From positions 1-64,000 of the forward strand of contig NZ_JAGFOU010000020.1 of the NCBI RefSeq assembly GCF_017592395.1: DNA of 64,000 bases. The letters are read 5' to 3'. Positions 18,780 through 27,163 of the stretch are shown piece after piece (positions within the stretch are counted from its first letter, which is position 1; each line of letters opens with the position of its first letter). Source of the DNA: Actinomyces bowdenii (lineage in GTDB: Bacteria > Actinomycetota > Actinomycetes > Actinomycetales > Actinomycetaceae). Below the pieces are notes generated by a model that worked only from the letters and a program-made list of their open reading frames with translations, did not search any database and had not been told where the DNA came from. The position numbers and the translations under genes are program-made.

Positions 18780-19187
18780 ATGACTCCCCCGCGGCGCATC
18801 GATCCGGATGCTGGTGCTCAGGCGGTGCGCCGATGGGCGGCGTACCGGGCCCAGGACCCTGAGGGCCCGGAGACCGGCCCGGCCCATCGCGCGCAGATCC
18901 GCCGCACCACCGCGACGGCGGTGCGCTACACCCTGGAGGAGCTGGCCGCCTGCGCCCCGGGCCGCGCCGTGGAGGTGCGGGTGCCCCCCTTCGGAGCCAC
19001 GCAGGCGGTCGCGGGAGCCGTCCACCGCCGGGGCACCCCGCCCAGCGTGGTGGAGACGGGCCCCGAGACCTGGCTGGCCCTGGCCACCGGCGCCCTGACC
19101 TGGGAGGAGGCCCTGAGAAGCGGAGCCCTGCGGGCCTCGGGGGAGCGCTGCGACCTGTCGGCCCACCTGCCGCTGGTCCGGCCCTGA
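18780..19187 (+). CDS. Sterol-carrier-family (SCP2-like) small protein
   Basis: This 135-residue soluble protein resembles the short actinobacterial proteins annotated as 'sterol carrier family' and found just before purF. The core EVRVPPFGATQAV and PPSVVETGPETWLALATG shows the strand-helix pattern and W-L-x-L-A-x-G close typical of the SCP2 fold, a hydrophobic-ligand pocket. The true ligand is unknown. TAGGAT at 18767-18772 is followed by 7 nt and then the ATG, fitting a leaderless transcript; no Shine-Dalgarno sequence is visible. The frame is open far upstream inside fruA's shadow, but only this start is plausible. Neighbours are an RNB ribonuclease, purF and purM, all in the same direction. 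Confidence 0.7.
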   Translation: MTPPRRIDPDAGAQAVRRWAAYRAQDPEGPETGPAHRAQIRRTTATAVRYTLEELAACAPGRAVEVRVPPFGATQAVAGAVHRRGTPPSVVETGPETWLALATGALTWEEALRSGALRASGERCDLSAHLPLVRP

Positions 19188-19236
19188 GCCGCGCCCCGGC
19201 ACTGCGCAGGGCGGGGGCGGCGGGTAGATTCGCCCC

Positions 19237-20952
19237 ATGAGCCGCACTCGCCTGAGCGCGCACACCGCGCCTCCCGCCGAGGTCGCCCGAGCCCTGAGCG
19301 CCCTGCGCGCGGAGCACGGCATCCTCGCCAGCTTCCCGCCCCAGGCCCTGGCCGAGGCCGAGCAGGCCGCCGCCCGATGGGCCGACGGCGGGGCCCAGCG
19401 GCTCCTGGATGACGGTGCCCGCGATGCCCGCGACCTCCCCCTGGTCACCATCGATCCGGCCGGCTCCATGGATCTCGACCAGGCGCTGGCCCTGGAGAGC
19501 CTGGGCCCGCCGGAGCAGCCCGCGGCGACCGGGACCGGCCAGGCCACCGCCTACCGCGTCCACTACGCCATCGCCTCCCTGGCCACCTTCGTGCGGCCCG
19601 GCGGTGCCCTGGACGCCGAGCTGCGCCGCCGCGGCGAGACCGTCTACGCCCCTGACCACGCCACGCCCCTGCACCCCGAGATCCTCTCCCACGGGGCCGC
19701 CTCGCTCCTGGAGGAGCAGGACCGGCCCGCCTGCCTGTGGACCATCGACCTGGATGCCCGCGGCGAGATCCTCCACGCCCACGTCGAGCGCGCCCTCGTG
19801 CGCTCGCGGGCGCGCCTGAGCTACGCCCAGGTGCAGGCGGCCCTCGACGGCCGGGCCGGGCTCGACCCGCGCGCCCCCGCCGATCTGCCCCGGCTCCTGG
19901 AGCGGATCGGCCGACTGCGCCAGGAGCGTGAGGCCGCCCGCGGGGGAGTCTCACTGGCCACCCCCGAGCAGACGATCGAGGCCGTTGACGGGGCCCCGGG
20001 CGCGCCCAGCGCCCCCGGGGTCGCGCCGCAGCCGGCCGCCGTCCCCGCGCAGGAGCCCGCACACGCCCCGGAGGCCCCGGACGGCGCGGGCGAGGGGCCC
20101 GCTGGAGCGGCGCCCGGCGGCTACCGGCTCGTCTTCCGCGCCGCCCTGCCCGTGGAGGGGTACAACGCGCAGATCTCCCTGCTCACCGGCATCTGCGCCG
20201 CCCGGATCATGATGGGGGCCGGCATCGGCATCCTGCGCACCATGCCTCCGGCCGCGCCCGAGGACCACCGGCGCCTGCGCCGCGTGGCCCGAGCCCTGCG
20301 CATCGACTGGCCCCAGGACCTGCCCTATCCCGAGCTGGTGCGCAGCCTCGATCACGCCGTGCCCGCCCATGCCGCCTTCCTGGACCAGGCGCTCTCGCTG
20401 TTCCGCGGCGCCGGCTACCTGGCCCTGCCCGAGGCCGAGGACGGCGCCGGCCCCGAGGGCGCCGAGCGCACCGCCCACGCGGCCATCGCCTCCCCCTACG
20501 CCCACGTCACCGCGCCCCTGCGCCGCCTGGTGGACCGCTACGGCGAGGAGGTCTGCATCGCCGTGTGCGCGGGCCGGCCCGTGCCCGACTGGGCGGCCAG
20601 CGCCCTGCCCGAGCTGCCCGAGGCCATGGCCCGGACCGGTCGTCGGGCCAGGGCCGTGGGCCGAGGCGCGATCTCAGCCCTGGAGGCCATGGTCATGTCC
20701 GGGCACGAGGGGGAGGTCTTCGAGGGCGTCATCCTCTCCGTGCGCCAGGGGCGTGGAGAGCTCATGGTCTCCGAGCCCGCCGTCATCGCCGAGCTCCGGG
20801 GCGAGGAGGGCCGGGGCGACCACGACCCGGCAGGCCAGGACCGGGGCGGCGAGGAGCAGGGCGGTGCCCGGCTGCCCCTGGGGGAGATGGTGCGGGCCCG
20901 GCTCATCCGGGCCGACCCCGCGGCCGGCCGTACCGAGTTCCTCCTCGTGTGA
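19237..20952 (+). CDS. RNB-domain ribonuclease (RNase II/R family)
   Basis: This is a 571-residue 3'-5' exoribonuclease-like protein. The RNB catalytic signature TIDPAGSMDLDQAL (about residues 71-84) supplies the metal-binding aspartates, and the downstream motif SPYAHVTAPLRRLVDRY (about 418) is the characteristic RNB end block. Compared with E. coli RNase R it lacks full N-terminal cold-shock domains; an Ala/Pro-rich insert of about 40 residues lies near residue 255. The C-terminus has a short basic, possibly S1-like, region. TAGATT lies 6 nt before the ATG, a leaderless arrangement. RNA turnover in the cytosol is the expected role; the exact substrate is unknown. Confidence 0.88.
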   Translation: MSRTRLSAHTAPPAEVARALSALRAEHGILASFPPQALAEAEQAAARWADGGAQRLLDDGARDARDLPLVTIDPAGSMDLDQALALESLGPPEQPAATGTGQATAYRVHYAIASLATFVRPGGALDAELRRRGETVYAPDHATPLHPEILSHGAASLLEEQDRPACLWTIDLDARGEILHAHVERALVRSRARLSYAQVQAALDGRAGLDPRAPADLPRLLERIGRLRQEREAARGGVSLATPEQTIEAVDGAPGAPSAPGVAPQPAAVPAQEPAHAPEAPDGAGEGPAGAAPGGYRLVFRAALPVEGYNAQISLLTGICAARIMMGAGIGILRTMPPAAPEDHRRLRRVARALRIDWPQDLPYPELVRSLDHAVPAHAAFLDQALSLFRGAGYLALPEAEDGAGPEGAERTAHAAIASPYAHVTAPLRRLVDRYGEEVCIAVCAGRPVPDWAASALPELPEAMARTGRRARAVGRGAISALEAMVMSGHEGEVFEGVILSVRQGRGELMVSEPAVIAELRGEEGRGDHDPAGQDRGGEEQGGARLPLGEMVRARLIRADPAAGRTEFLLV

Positions 20953-21036
20953 GCCCTGCCGCTGGCCGCCTGCCCGACGGGCCGCGATCCAGCGGGTCAC
21001 GGCGCAGCCCGGCGCCGGGCATGGAAGACTGGGGTG

Positions 21037-22749
21037 GTGAGCACCGGTGAGAACCCTGCGCTGACCGCCCCTCCTGCCTCCCTGAACCGCGCACCCGCGG
21101 CGTCGTCGGGGTGCCGCGACGAGCTGCCCGATGGCCTGGCGGATGGCCCCCGCGAGGAGTGCGGCGTCTTCGGCGTGTGGGCCCCGGGGGAGGACGTCTC
21201 CCGCCTGAGCTACTTCGGGCTCTACGCCCTCCAGCACCGCGGCCAGGAGTCCGCCGGGATCGCCACCTCCAACGGCAGGCAGATCCTGGTCTACAAGGAC
21301 ATGGGCCTGGTCTCCCAGGTCTTCGACGACGCCGCCCTGTCCAACCTCGCCGGCCACCTCGCCGTCGGCCACGTCCGCTACGCCACCACCGGCGCCACCA
21401 CCTGGGAGAACGCCCAGCCCATGCTCGGGCCGGCGGCCGGCGGCACCCTGGCGCTGACCCACAACGGCAACCTCACCAACACCCCCGAGCTCATGGCCGC
21501 CGTGCGCGAGACCTCCGGGGAGGACCTCACCGGCGAGCTCGGCCGCGGCTCGTCCACCGACACCGCGGTCATCGCCGCCCTGATGAACCTGGTCTCCGAG
21601 CGCGGATGCCTGGCCGGCTGGGGCCCCGCCGCCGACCAGCGGGCCGAAGCAGCCGGCGAGGGGGACCCGGCCGCCCCGGCCCCCCTGACCATGCACCAGG
21701 CGGCGCTGACCGTCCTGCCGATGCTGCGCGGCGCCTTCTCCCTGGTGTTCATGGACGAGCGCACCCTCTACGCGGCCCGCGACCCCCAAGGAGTGCGGCC
21801 CCTGGTCCTGGGCCGTCTGTCCAACGGCTGGGCGGTCGCCTCCGAGACCGCCGCCCTGGACATCGTGGGGGCCGCCTTCGTGCGCGAGATCGAGCCCGGA
21901 GAGCTCATCGAGATCGACGACGACGGCGTGCGCTCCACCCGCTTCGCCACCCCCCGCCGCGCCGGCTGCGTCTTCGAGTACGTCTACCTGGCCCGGCCCG
22001 ACACCCGTATCTCGGGGCGCAGCGTCATCGCCTCGCGCAACGAGATGGGGGCCGCCCTGGCGCGCGAGCACCCCGTGGATGCCGACCTGGTCATCGCCAC
22101 CCCGGAGTCGGGAACCCCGGCGGCCATCGGCTACGCCCAGGCCTCCGGCATCCCCTACGGCCAAGGACTGGTGAAGAACGCCTACGTGGGGCGCACCTTC
22201 ATCCAGCCCACCCAGACACTGCGCCAGCTGGGCATCCGCCTCAAGCTCAACCCGCTGCGCGAGGTCATCGAGGGCAAGCGCCTGGTGGTGGTCGACGACT
22301 CCATCGTGCGCGGCAACACCCAGCGCGCCCTGGTGCGGATGCTGCGCGAGGCCGGAGCCGCCGAGGTCCATGTGCGCATCTCCTCCCCGCCGGTGCTGTG
22401 GCCCTGCTACTACGGCATCGACTTCGCCACCCGCGCCGAGCTCATCGCCACCGGCATGGGCCTCGATGAGATCCGCCGCTCCATCAACGCCGACTCCCTG
22501 GGCTTCCTGTCCATCGACGGCATGGTGCAGGCCACCGACCAGCGCGCCGAGGAGCTGTGCCTGGCCTGCTTCACCGGCGACTACCCGATCCCGCCACCGG
22601 CCCCGGGCATCCCGATCGGCACCATCCCGGTCAACCGCGTGCCCTCCGCCTACCGCCGCCCCGGCCCGCCCCACCCGCCGCAGGGCGAGGCCGCCGGGCG
22701 GGTCACCCGCCCCGAGCTCGGCTCGGGCGGCCCCGCAGCAGCCAGCTGA
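21037..22749 (+). CDS. purF: Amidophosphoribosyltransferase
   Basis: PurF makes phosphoribosylamine from PRPP and glutamine, the first committed step of purine synthesis. EECGVFGVW places the nucleophile at Cys42 when counting from this GTG, so the first 41 residues are a propeptide removed to expose the N-terminal Cys, as in the B. subtilis-type enzyme. LQHRGQESAGIA is the glutaminase loop. VVVDDSIVRGNT near residue 420 is the PRPP-binding loop. C-terminal cysteines (CLACF and others) fit the iron-sulfur type. Two GTG codons lie in tandem (21034 and 21037). The second is chosen because AAGACT lies 6 nt before it; no Shine-Dalgarno sequence is evident. purM follows after 30 bp. Confidence 0.95.
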   Translation: MSTGENPALTAPPASLNRAPAASSGCRDELPDGLADGPREECGVFGVWAPGEDVSRLSYFGLYALQHRGQESAGIATSNGRQILVYKDMGLVSQVFDDAALSNLAGHLAVGHVRYATTGATTWENAQPMLGPAAGGTLALTHNGNLTNTPELMAAVRETSGEDLTGELGRGSSTDTAVIAALMNLVSERGCLAGWGPAADQRAEAAGEGDPAAPAPLTMHQAALTVLPMLRGAFSLVFMDERTLYAARDPQGVRPLVLGRLSNGWAVASETAALDIVGAAFVREIEPGELIEIDDDGVRSTRFATPRRAGCVFEYVYLARPDTRISGRSVIASRNEMGAALAREHPVDADLVIATPESGTPAAIGYAQASGIPYGQGLVKNAYVGRTFIQPTQTLRQLGIRLKLNPLREVIEGKRLVVVDDSIVRGNTQRALVRMLREAGAAEVHVRISSPPVLWPCYYGIDFATRAELIATGMGLDEIRRSINADSLGFLSIDGMVQATDQRAEELCLACFTGDYPIPPPAPGIPIGTIPVNRVPSAYRRPGPPHPPQGEAAGRVTRPELGSGGPAAAS

Positions 22750-22779
22750 CATGACCCACCCACGCCAAGGAGCCCAGTG

Positions 22780-23928
22780 ATGACACCCGTGCCCGACGAG
22801 GACCAGCAGCACCAGCCGATCACCTACGCCTCCGCCGGGGTGGACACCGCAGCGGGGGACCGCGCCGTCGAGCTCATGCGGTCCGCCGTCAGTGCCACCA
22901 TGACCCCGCAGGTCGTGGGGGGCGTGGGGGGCTTCGCCGGGCTGGTGGACGCCACCGCCCTGCGCGACTACCGCCGCCCCCTGCTGGCCACCTCCACCGA
23001 CGGGGTGGGCACGAAGGTGGCCATCGCCCAGGCCCTCGACATCCACGACACCATCGGCCAGGACCTGGTGGGCATGGTGGTCGACGACATCATCGTCGTC
23101 GGCGCCCGCCCCCTGCTCATGACCGACTACATCGCCTGCGGGCGCGTGGTGCCCGAGCGCATCGCCGACATCGTGCGCGGCGTGGCCCGGGCCTGCCAGG
23201 CCGTGGGCACCCCCCTGCTGGGCGGGGAGACCGCCGAGCACCCGGGCCTGCTGGGGCCCCAGGAGTACGACGTCGCCGGGGCCGCGACCGGGGTGGTCGA
23301 GGCCGACCGCCTCCTGGGCGCCGAGCGGGTGCGGGCGGGCGATGCGATCGTGGCCCTGGGCTCCTCCGGCCTGCACTCCAACGGCTACTCCCTGGTGCGG
23401 CGCATCATCGGGAGCGCGGGCTGGGACCTGGAGCGCCACGTCCCGGAGTTCGGCCGGACCCTGGGCGAGGAGCTGCTCGAGCCCACCCGCCTCTACACCC
23501 GCGTGTGCCTGGTGATGCTGGAGACCCTGGCCCCCGCCGCCGCTGCCGGGCCCGTCCACGCCCTGTCCCACATCACGGGCGGGGGACTGGCCGCCAACCT
23601 CGCCCGCGTGCTGCCCCGCGGGCTCGTCGCCCGGGTCGACCGCGGCTCCTGGAGCGTGCCGCCCGTCTTCTCGGTCATGCGCGACCTGGGCCGGGTGCCC
23701 TGGAGCGACCTGGAGTCCACCCTCAACCTGGGGGTCGGCATGGTCGCCGTCGTGGATCCCGACGGCGCCGACGGCGTGCTGCGGGTGGCCCAGGGCGCCG
23801 GCATCCCCGCCTGGGTGCTCGGCGAGGTGCGCACTGCCGACGGCCAGCCACAGGGGAGCCTGGTGACCGGCACCAAGGGCGTCGACGGCGGCGGCGTCGA
23901 TCTGACCGGGGACTACCGGGCGGGCTGA
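22780..23928 (+). CDS. purM: Phosphoribosylformylglycinamidine cyclo-ligase
   Basis: AIR synthetase closes the imidazole ring of FGAM using ATP. The 382-residue product shows the family landmarks ITYASAGVD at the N-terminus, STDGVGTKVAIA near residue 68, VVDDIIVVGARPLLMTDYIA near 95, LLGGETAEHPG near 145, and GSSGLHSNGYSLVR near 190. AAGGAG lies 7 nt before this ATG; a GTG one codon earlier is the alternative. It follows purF closely and is probably cotranscribed with it. Tandem hairpins separate it from the convergent DUF3073 gene. Confidence 0.95.
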   Translation: MTPVPDEDQQHQPITYASAGVDTAAGDRAVELMRSAVSATMTPQVVGGVGGFAGLVDATALRDYRRPLLATSTDGVGTKVAIAQALDIHDTIGQDLVGMVVDDIIVVGARPLLMTDYIACGRVVPERIADIVRGVARACQAVGTPLLGGETAEHPGLLGPQEYDVAGAATGVVEADRLLGAERVRAGDAIVALGSSGLHSNGYSLVRRIIGSAGWDLERHVPEFGRTLGEELLEPTRLYTRVCLVMLETLAPAAAAGPVHALSHITGGGLAANLARVLPRGLVARVDRGSWSVPPVFSVMRDLGRVPWSDLESTLNLGVGMVAVVDPDGADGVLRVAQGAGIPAWVLGEVRTADGQPQGSLVTGTKGVDGGGVDLTGDYRAG

Positions 23929-23940
23929 CCGGCCAGCGGA

Positions 23941-24002
23941 CCGGGGCCCGGCGCGACTCGGGCCCCGGCACGGGACAGCCGGCAGGCCAGTGCCTGCCGG
24001 CT
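23941..24002. terminator. Two tandem hairpins between convergent purM and DUF3073 genes
   Basis: The first has 9-bp arms CCGGGGCCC / GGGCCCCGG (23941-23949 and 23960-23968). The second has perfect 11-bp arms AGCCGGCAGGC / GCCTGCCGGCT with a 4-nt loop (23977-24002). Placement between two converging 3' ends suggests bidirectional termination. Confidence 0.65.
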
Positions 24003-24032
24003 GCTATCCCGGTGGGGCGTCAGCCGAGAGGC

Positions 24033-24245
24033 CTACCTGCCACCCTCGTCGGAGCCCTCCCAGTCGTCGTCATCGACGGCGTACTTGGCGGCCAGCTCCT
24101 CGTAATCGATCTCGTCCTCGGCCTCGGAGCCCGAGGACGCCGAGACGAGCTCGCGCTCAAGAGCGGCGTAATCGGTCTGCGGGCTGAAGTACTTGAGCTT
24201 ACGGGCAACCTTGGTTGCCTTGGCCTTCTGACGGCCGCGCCCCAT
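24033..24245 (-). CDS. DUF3073 family protein
   Basis: This is a 70-residue, highly charged protein. It starts MGRGRQKAKATKVARKLKY, a basic N-terminus, and ends with an acidic stretch (AVDDDDWEGSDEGG). This two-part pattern is the DUF3073 family, almost restricted to actinobacteria and usually found just after purM, as here. Function is unknown; small size and a basic head with an acidic tail suggest nucleic-acid or ribosome contact. The start was moved inside a longer open frame because the family begins at MGRGRQK and a GGAGGGGGT lies just upstream. Nothing odd is seen. Confidence 0.9.
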   Translation of the reverse strand: MGRGRQKAKATKVARKLKYFSPQTDYAALERELVSASSGSEAEDEIDYEELAAKYAVDDDDWEGSDEGGR

Positions 24246-24432
24246 AGGCTCGACCCCCTCCAACGTGTCACGGCACGCACAGGGCGCGCTCTTCCTGGTC
24301 AAATGTGTCGTGGGCCAACCGTACAACGTCGTCGTGCGGGAACACCATTCGGAAGACGTTCAGGTGCCGTGGTGCCGCCCACCCCCGGGCGCCCAGGGGC
24401 GCGCAGGAGGACCATCGGCCGCCTGAGGGCCG

Positions 24433-24804
24433 TCATCCGGGCGTGTTGAACAGGCCTCTCAGGCGCGAGCCGGTCTCCTTGAGCCGGCGCGCCCCGGCCC
24501 TCTGGGCGCGGTCGAGCCCGCGCCTGGCGCGCTCCTCCGCCTCGCGCCCCTGCCGGCGCAGCTCGGAGACCCTGGACCCGGTCTGGTGCCGCAGGGCGGT
24601 CAGCCGGGTCCCGGCCTGCTCGCGCAGGTCGCCGCCGGCCTGGCGGGCCTGCTCGCGCGGGCTGATGCGGGAGAACAGCTCATCGACGCAGTCCGCCAGG
24701 CTCTGGCGCCGGGCCCGCAGCTCCTCCTCGATCTCCTCAGGGCTCGGCGCGGGCACCCTGCCTGAGCCGCCCGCCGCGCCCCGGCTCTGGCGCCTCACTG
24801 CCAT
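24433..24804 (-). CDS. DUF3618-like helical protein
   Basis: This 123-residue protein is almost entirely helical, rich in Arg, Glu and Ala, with no membrane span. The N-terminal part EEIEEELRARRQSLADCVDELFSRISP matches the start of DUF3618 proteins, which open with a helix that spaces Arg, Leu and Asp and then an R-(I/L)-x-P turn. The remainder looks like a coiled coil or apolipoprotein-like amphipathic helix. It overlaps the preceding gene by 10 nt and is the third member of a minus-strand operon with a second DUF3618 protein and a holin-like membrane protein. A structural role at the membrane is inferred. Confidence 0.65.
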   Translation of the reverse strand: MAVRRQSRGAAGGSGRVPAPSPEEIEEELRARRQSLADCVDELFSRISPREQARQAGGDLREQAGTRLTALRHQTGSRVSELRRQGREAEERARRGLDRAQRAGARRLKETGSRLRGLFNTPG

Positions 24805-25367
24805 CCCTGGGATGGTCCTGCCGGTGACGGCCTCAGCGTGCTGATCGCCTTGACCAGCGCCACGCCACTGAGGCCCGCCAGGCCGAGGGCGGCGGCGGTA
24901 ACGATCGCCAGGGCCACCGGGTCGCCGTCGCGGGCGTCATCGAGCAGCAGGCTCAGTCGCCGCCCCAGCGGCTGCCCGTCGGCGCCGGCGGAGGGGGCGA
25001 GCCCATAGGCCTGCGCCCGACCGCCCTCCGGGGAGTCGTCGGCACTCCTGTCCGCGCCCTCCCGGGACAGGCCCGCCTTCGCCAGCAGGCCCTGGGCCCT
25101 GTCCTGGGCCCGGCCGCTGAGGGCCCCGGCCCGGCTGCGGGCCTGGGCCGCCGCATCCTGGCCGCGGGCGCGCAGAGTGCTCATCGCTGAGTCCGCCGCC
25201 TGCCGCGCCGAGCGCTTGAGGCTGGCCGGGGCAAGGCGGGAGGCCAGCTCATCGACGTCGGAGACCAGGGCGCGGCGCCGTGCGTCCTGCGCGGCCGCCA
25301 GGGCCTCGGGGGTGGGGCCGGGGGCTCGCCTCTTGCTGCTGCCGGCGCTGCGTGCCGCCGCGCTCAT
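24795..25367 (-). CDS. DUF3618-like protein with a C-terminal membrane helix
   Basis: This 190-residue protein has the same opening plan as its neighbour: DARRRALVSDVDELASRLAP near residue 30. Ala/Arg-rich helices follow to about residue 110, then a hydrophobic helix near 155-178 (VALAIVTAAALGLAGLSGVALV). It is probably anchored in the cytoplasmic membrane with a long helical cytosolic arm. The start codon overlaps the stop of the holin-like gene (ATGA). The longer open frame upstream is the shadow of that gene. The set of three may form an envelope scaffold; this is inference from composition and overlap only. Confidence 0.65.
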   Translation of the reverse strand: MSAAARSAGSSKRRAPGPTPEALAAAQDARRRALVSDVDELASRLAPASLKRSARQAADSAMSTLRARGQDAAAQARSRAGALSGRAQDRAQGLLAKAGLSREGADRSADDSPEGGRAQAYGLAPSAGADGQPLGRRLSLLLDDARDGDPVALAIVTAAALGLAGLSGVALVKAISTLRPSPAGPSQGWQ

Positions 25368-25831
25368 TGGGACTCCCCCCTCTCCAGGCCGGTGCTGACC
25401 GCTCCCTTGAAGGCCTCCACGCTCTGGGTGAGACCGGCCTTGGGGTCGGGGACGTCGTCCTTGGCGGCCAGGAGCCTCCTCCTGCCCAGGTAGGCGAGGA
25501 TCGCGCAGATGATCAGCAGGACGAGGGCCACGATGAGGCTGGCCGCCCATGCCGGCAGGGCCAGGCTGAGTGCCTGGACGATCGAGGCCAGCACCAGTCC
25601 GAAGGCGTAGAGCGCCAGCACGGCGGCGGCGCCCAGCAGGCCCGCGCCCAGCCCCATCGTCTTGGCCATGCGCATCCCGCGGGCCTTGGCCAGGCGGAGC
25701 TCGCCGCGCACCAGGGCGACGATGTTGTCGCCGATCCGCACGACGAGTTCGCCCAGGGACGGCTGGGGGCTGGAGGAGCCTGCGCGCGCGGACGGTGCCG
25801 GCGGTGGCGCGGGGGGTTGATTCTGGGGCAT
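25364..25831 (-). CDS. Holin-like (Actinobacterial holin-X, holin superfamily III) membrane protein
   Basis: This 155-residue protein has a Pro/Ala/Gln-rich N-terminus, an amphipathic region LGELVVRIGDNIVALVRGELRLAKA, then two strong membrane helices (about 63-88 and 91-117) and a short charged tail. The pattern matches the PF07332 'holin-X' family, which despite its name is chromosomal and not tied to phage in actinobacteria. It is first in a three-gene minus-strand operon with two DUF3618-like proteins. Several 5' extensions are open; this ATG was chosen because the conserved part begins soon after it, with a weak AAGG upstream. Confidence 0.75.
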   Translation of the reverse strand: MPQNQPPAPPPAPSARAGSSSPQPSLGELVVRIGDNIVALVRGELRLAKARGMRMAKTMGLGAGLLGAAAVLALYAFGLVLASIVQALSLALPAWAASLIVALVLLIICAILAYLGRRRLLAAKDDVPDPKAGLTQSVEAFKGAVSTGLERGESQ

Positions 25832-26034
25832 GGAGGAACGACCTTCGCGGCTATGGACGGTGTCGGTGGATGGAGCCACCGGGGTAAGAATCTCATAGCC
25901 CGGGCCGCGACGGAACAGCGCCTGCCCCCGGGTCCCGCTCGGCGGCGTTCGCCGGCCCCTATGCGCCTGCCGGGCTCGGCGGCGGGCACGGGGGCGATCG
26001 CGGTGGCCGCGGAGCCCTCGGAGCGCCCTGCGGC

Positions 26035-27048
26035 TCAGCGCTGCGGGGCGCCGTCGTCGTGCTGTGCGCGAAGGGCCGCGACCTCCGCTCGCAGGGCCCG
26101 CATCTCCGCCAGCAGCTCGGTGAGGCCCTCCCCGGTCCCGGGGCTGGTGGGGGCCAGCCTGGCCGGCGCCCGCCCCTCGTCCCCGGCCAGGGCCTCGGGG
26201 TTGGTCTTGAGGATCTCCTCCCGGGCCGGGTGCGAGGCGCCGGCCCCGCTCACCGGCGTGTCGGGGCCCTCGCCCGGCCGGCTCTGCGCCGGCGCTGTGC
26301 CGGCGGCCTCGTCCTGCTGCGGGTCGGTGGTCTCCTCCTGCCCGGCGGCGTCCATCTGCCCCATGGTGTCCACGATGACCGCGACGAACAGGTTGAGCAT
26401 GGTGAAGGCCGAGACCAGGATGAAGGGCACGAAGAAGGCCCAGGCCCAGGGGGAGTGCTCCATGACCGGGCGCACGATCCCCATGGACCAGCTCTCCAGG
26501 GTCATGATCTGGAACAGCGTGTAGAGGGACTTGCCCAGGCTGCCGAACCAGTCGGGGAAGGCCTGGCCGAACATGGCGGTGGACATGACCGCGGCCACGT
26601 AGAAGATCATGAGCATGAGCACGGCGATGGCGCTGATCCCCGGCAGGGAGAGCATGAGCGCCTCCACCACGCGGCGCAGGCTCGGCAGGAACTTGATGAC
26701 CCGCAGCAGTCGCAGGATGCGCAGGGTGCGCAGCACCGACAGGGGCCCGGCCCCGGGCACCAGCGCCACGGCCACCACCAGGAAGTCGAAGACGTTCCAG
26801 CCGCTGGAGAAGAAGCGGCGCGGCCCCATGGCGGGGATCTTGATGGCGATCTCGCCCACGAAGACCGCCAGGGCGATGTGGTCGAGCAGGTGCAGGATCC
26901 TGGCCATCGGGGAGGCGCCGTGAACGGCGGTCTCCAGGCCGATGGTTATGGAGTTGATGACGATGACCGCCATGATGACGTTCTGCACCGCGGGGGAGTG
27001 GATCCAGCTGTCCAGCTGGGCGCGCCGCAGGGCGACCTTCGTGCTCAA
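26035..27048 (-). CDS. Bacterial voltage-gated sodium channel (NaChBac/BacNav family)
   Basis: This is a six-transmembrane single-repeat channel that would assemble as a tetramer. S1-S3 span residues about 22-99. S4, about 103-127, has arginines every third residue (VLRTLRILRLLRVIKF). The pore carries the selectivity filter TLESWSM at residues 183-189, matching NaChBac and NavAb, and S6 contains FTMLNLFVAVIVDTM. The tail has an acidic linker and ends in a heptad-like helix LTELLAEMRALRAEVAALRAQ, the coiled coil of BacNav tetramers. The start is TTG with GGAGG 7 nt upstream. A 70-nt palindrome lies about 115 bp upstream. Loss of the glutamate would have argued for another ion, but it is present. 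Confidence 0.9.
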   Translation of the reverse strand: MSTKVALRRAQLDSWIHSPAVQNVIMAVIVINSITIGLETAVHGASPMARILHLLDHIALAVFVGEIAIKIPAMGPRRFFSSGWNVFDFLVVAVALVPGAGPLSVLRTLRILRLLRVIKFLPSLRRVVEALMLSLPGISAIAVLMLMIFYVAAVMSTAMFGQAFPDWFGSLGKSLYTLFQIMTLESWSMGIVRPVMEHSPWAWAFFVPFILVSAFTMLNLFVAVIVDTMGQMDAAGQEETTDPQQDEAAGTAPAQSRPGEGPDTPVSGAGASHPAREEILKTNPEALAGDEGRAPARLAPTSPGTGEGLTELLAEMRALRAEVAALRAQHDDGAPQR

Positions 27049-27163
27049 CCGATGACCTCCGTGCAGGGGCGGGATATGGGGCGGCAGGGGTGCCGCCGAG
27101 GATTGTAGGGGATGGCCCGCCCTTGCGGCATGGGGAGATCTCCCCTCCCCACGCCCTCCCAAT

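Noticed and set aside
25364-25831. Prophage remnant because of the holin-like gene
   Set aside because: No other phage gene is nearby; this holin-like family is chromosomal in actinobacteria and pairs with DUF3618 genes.
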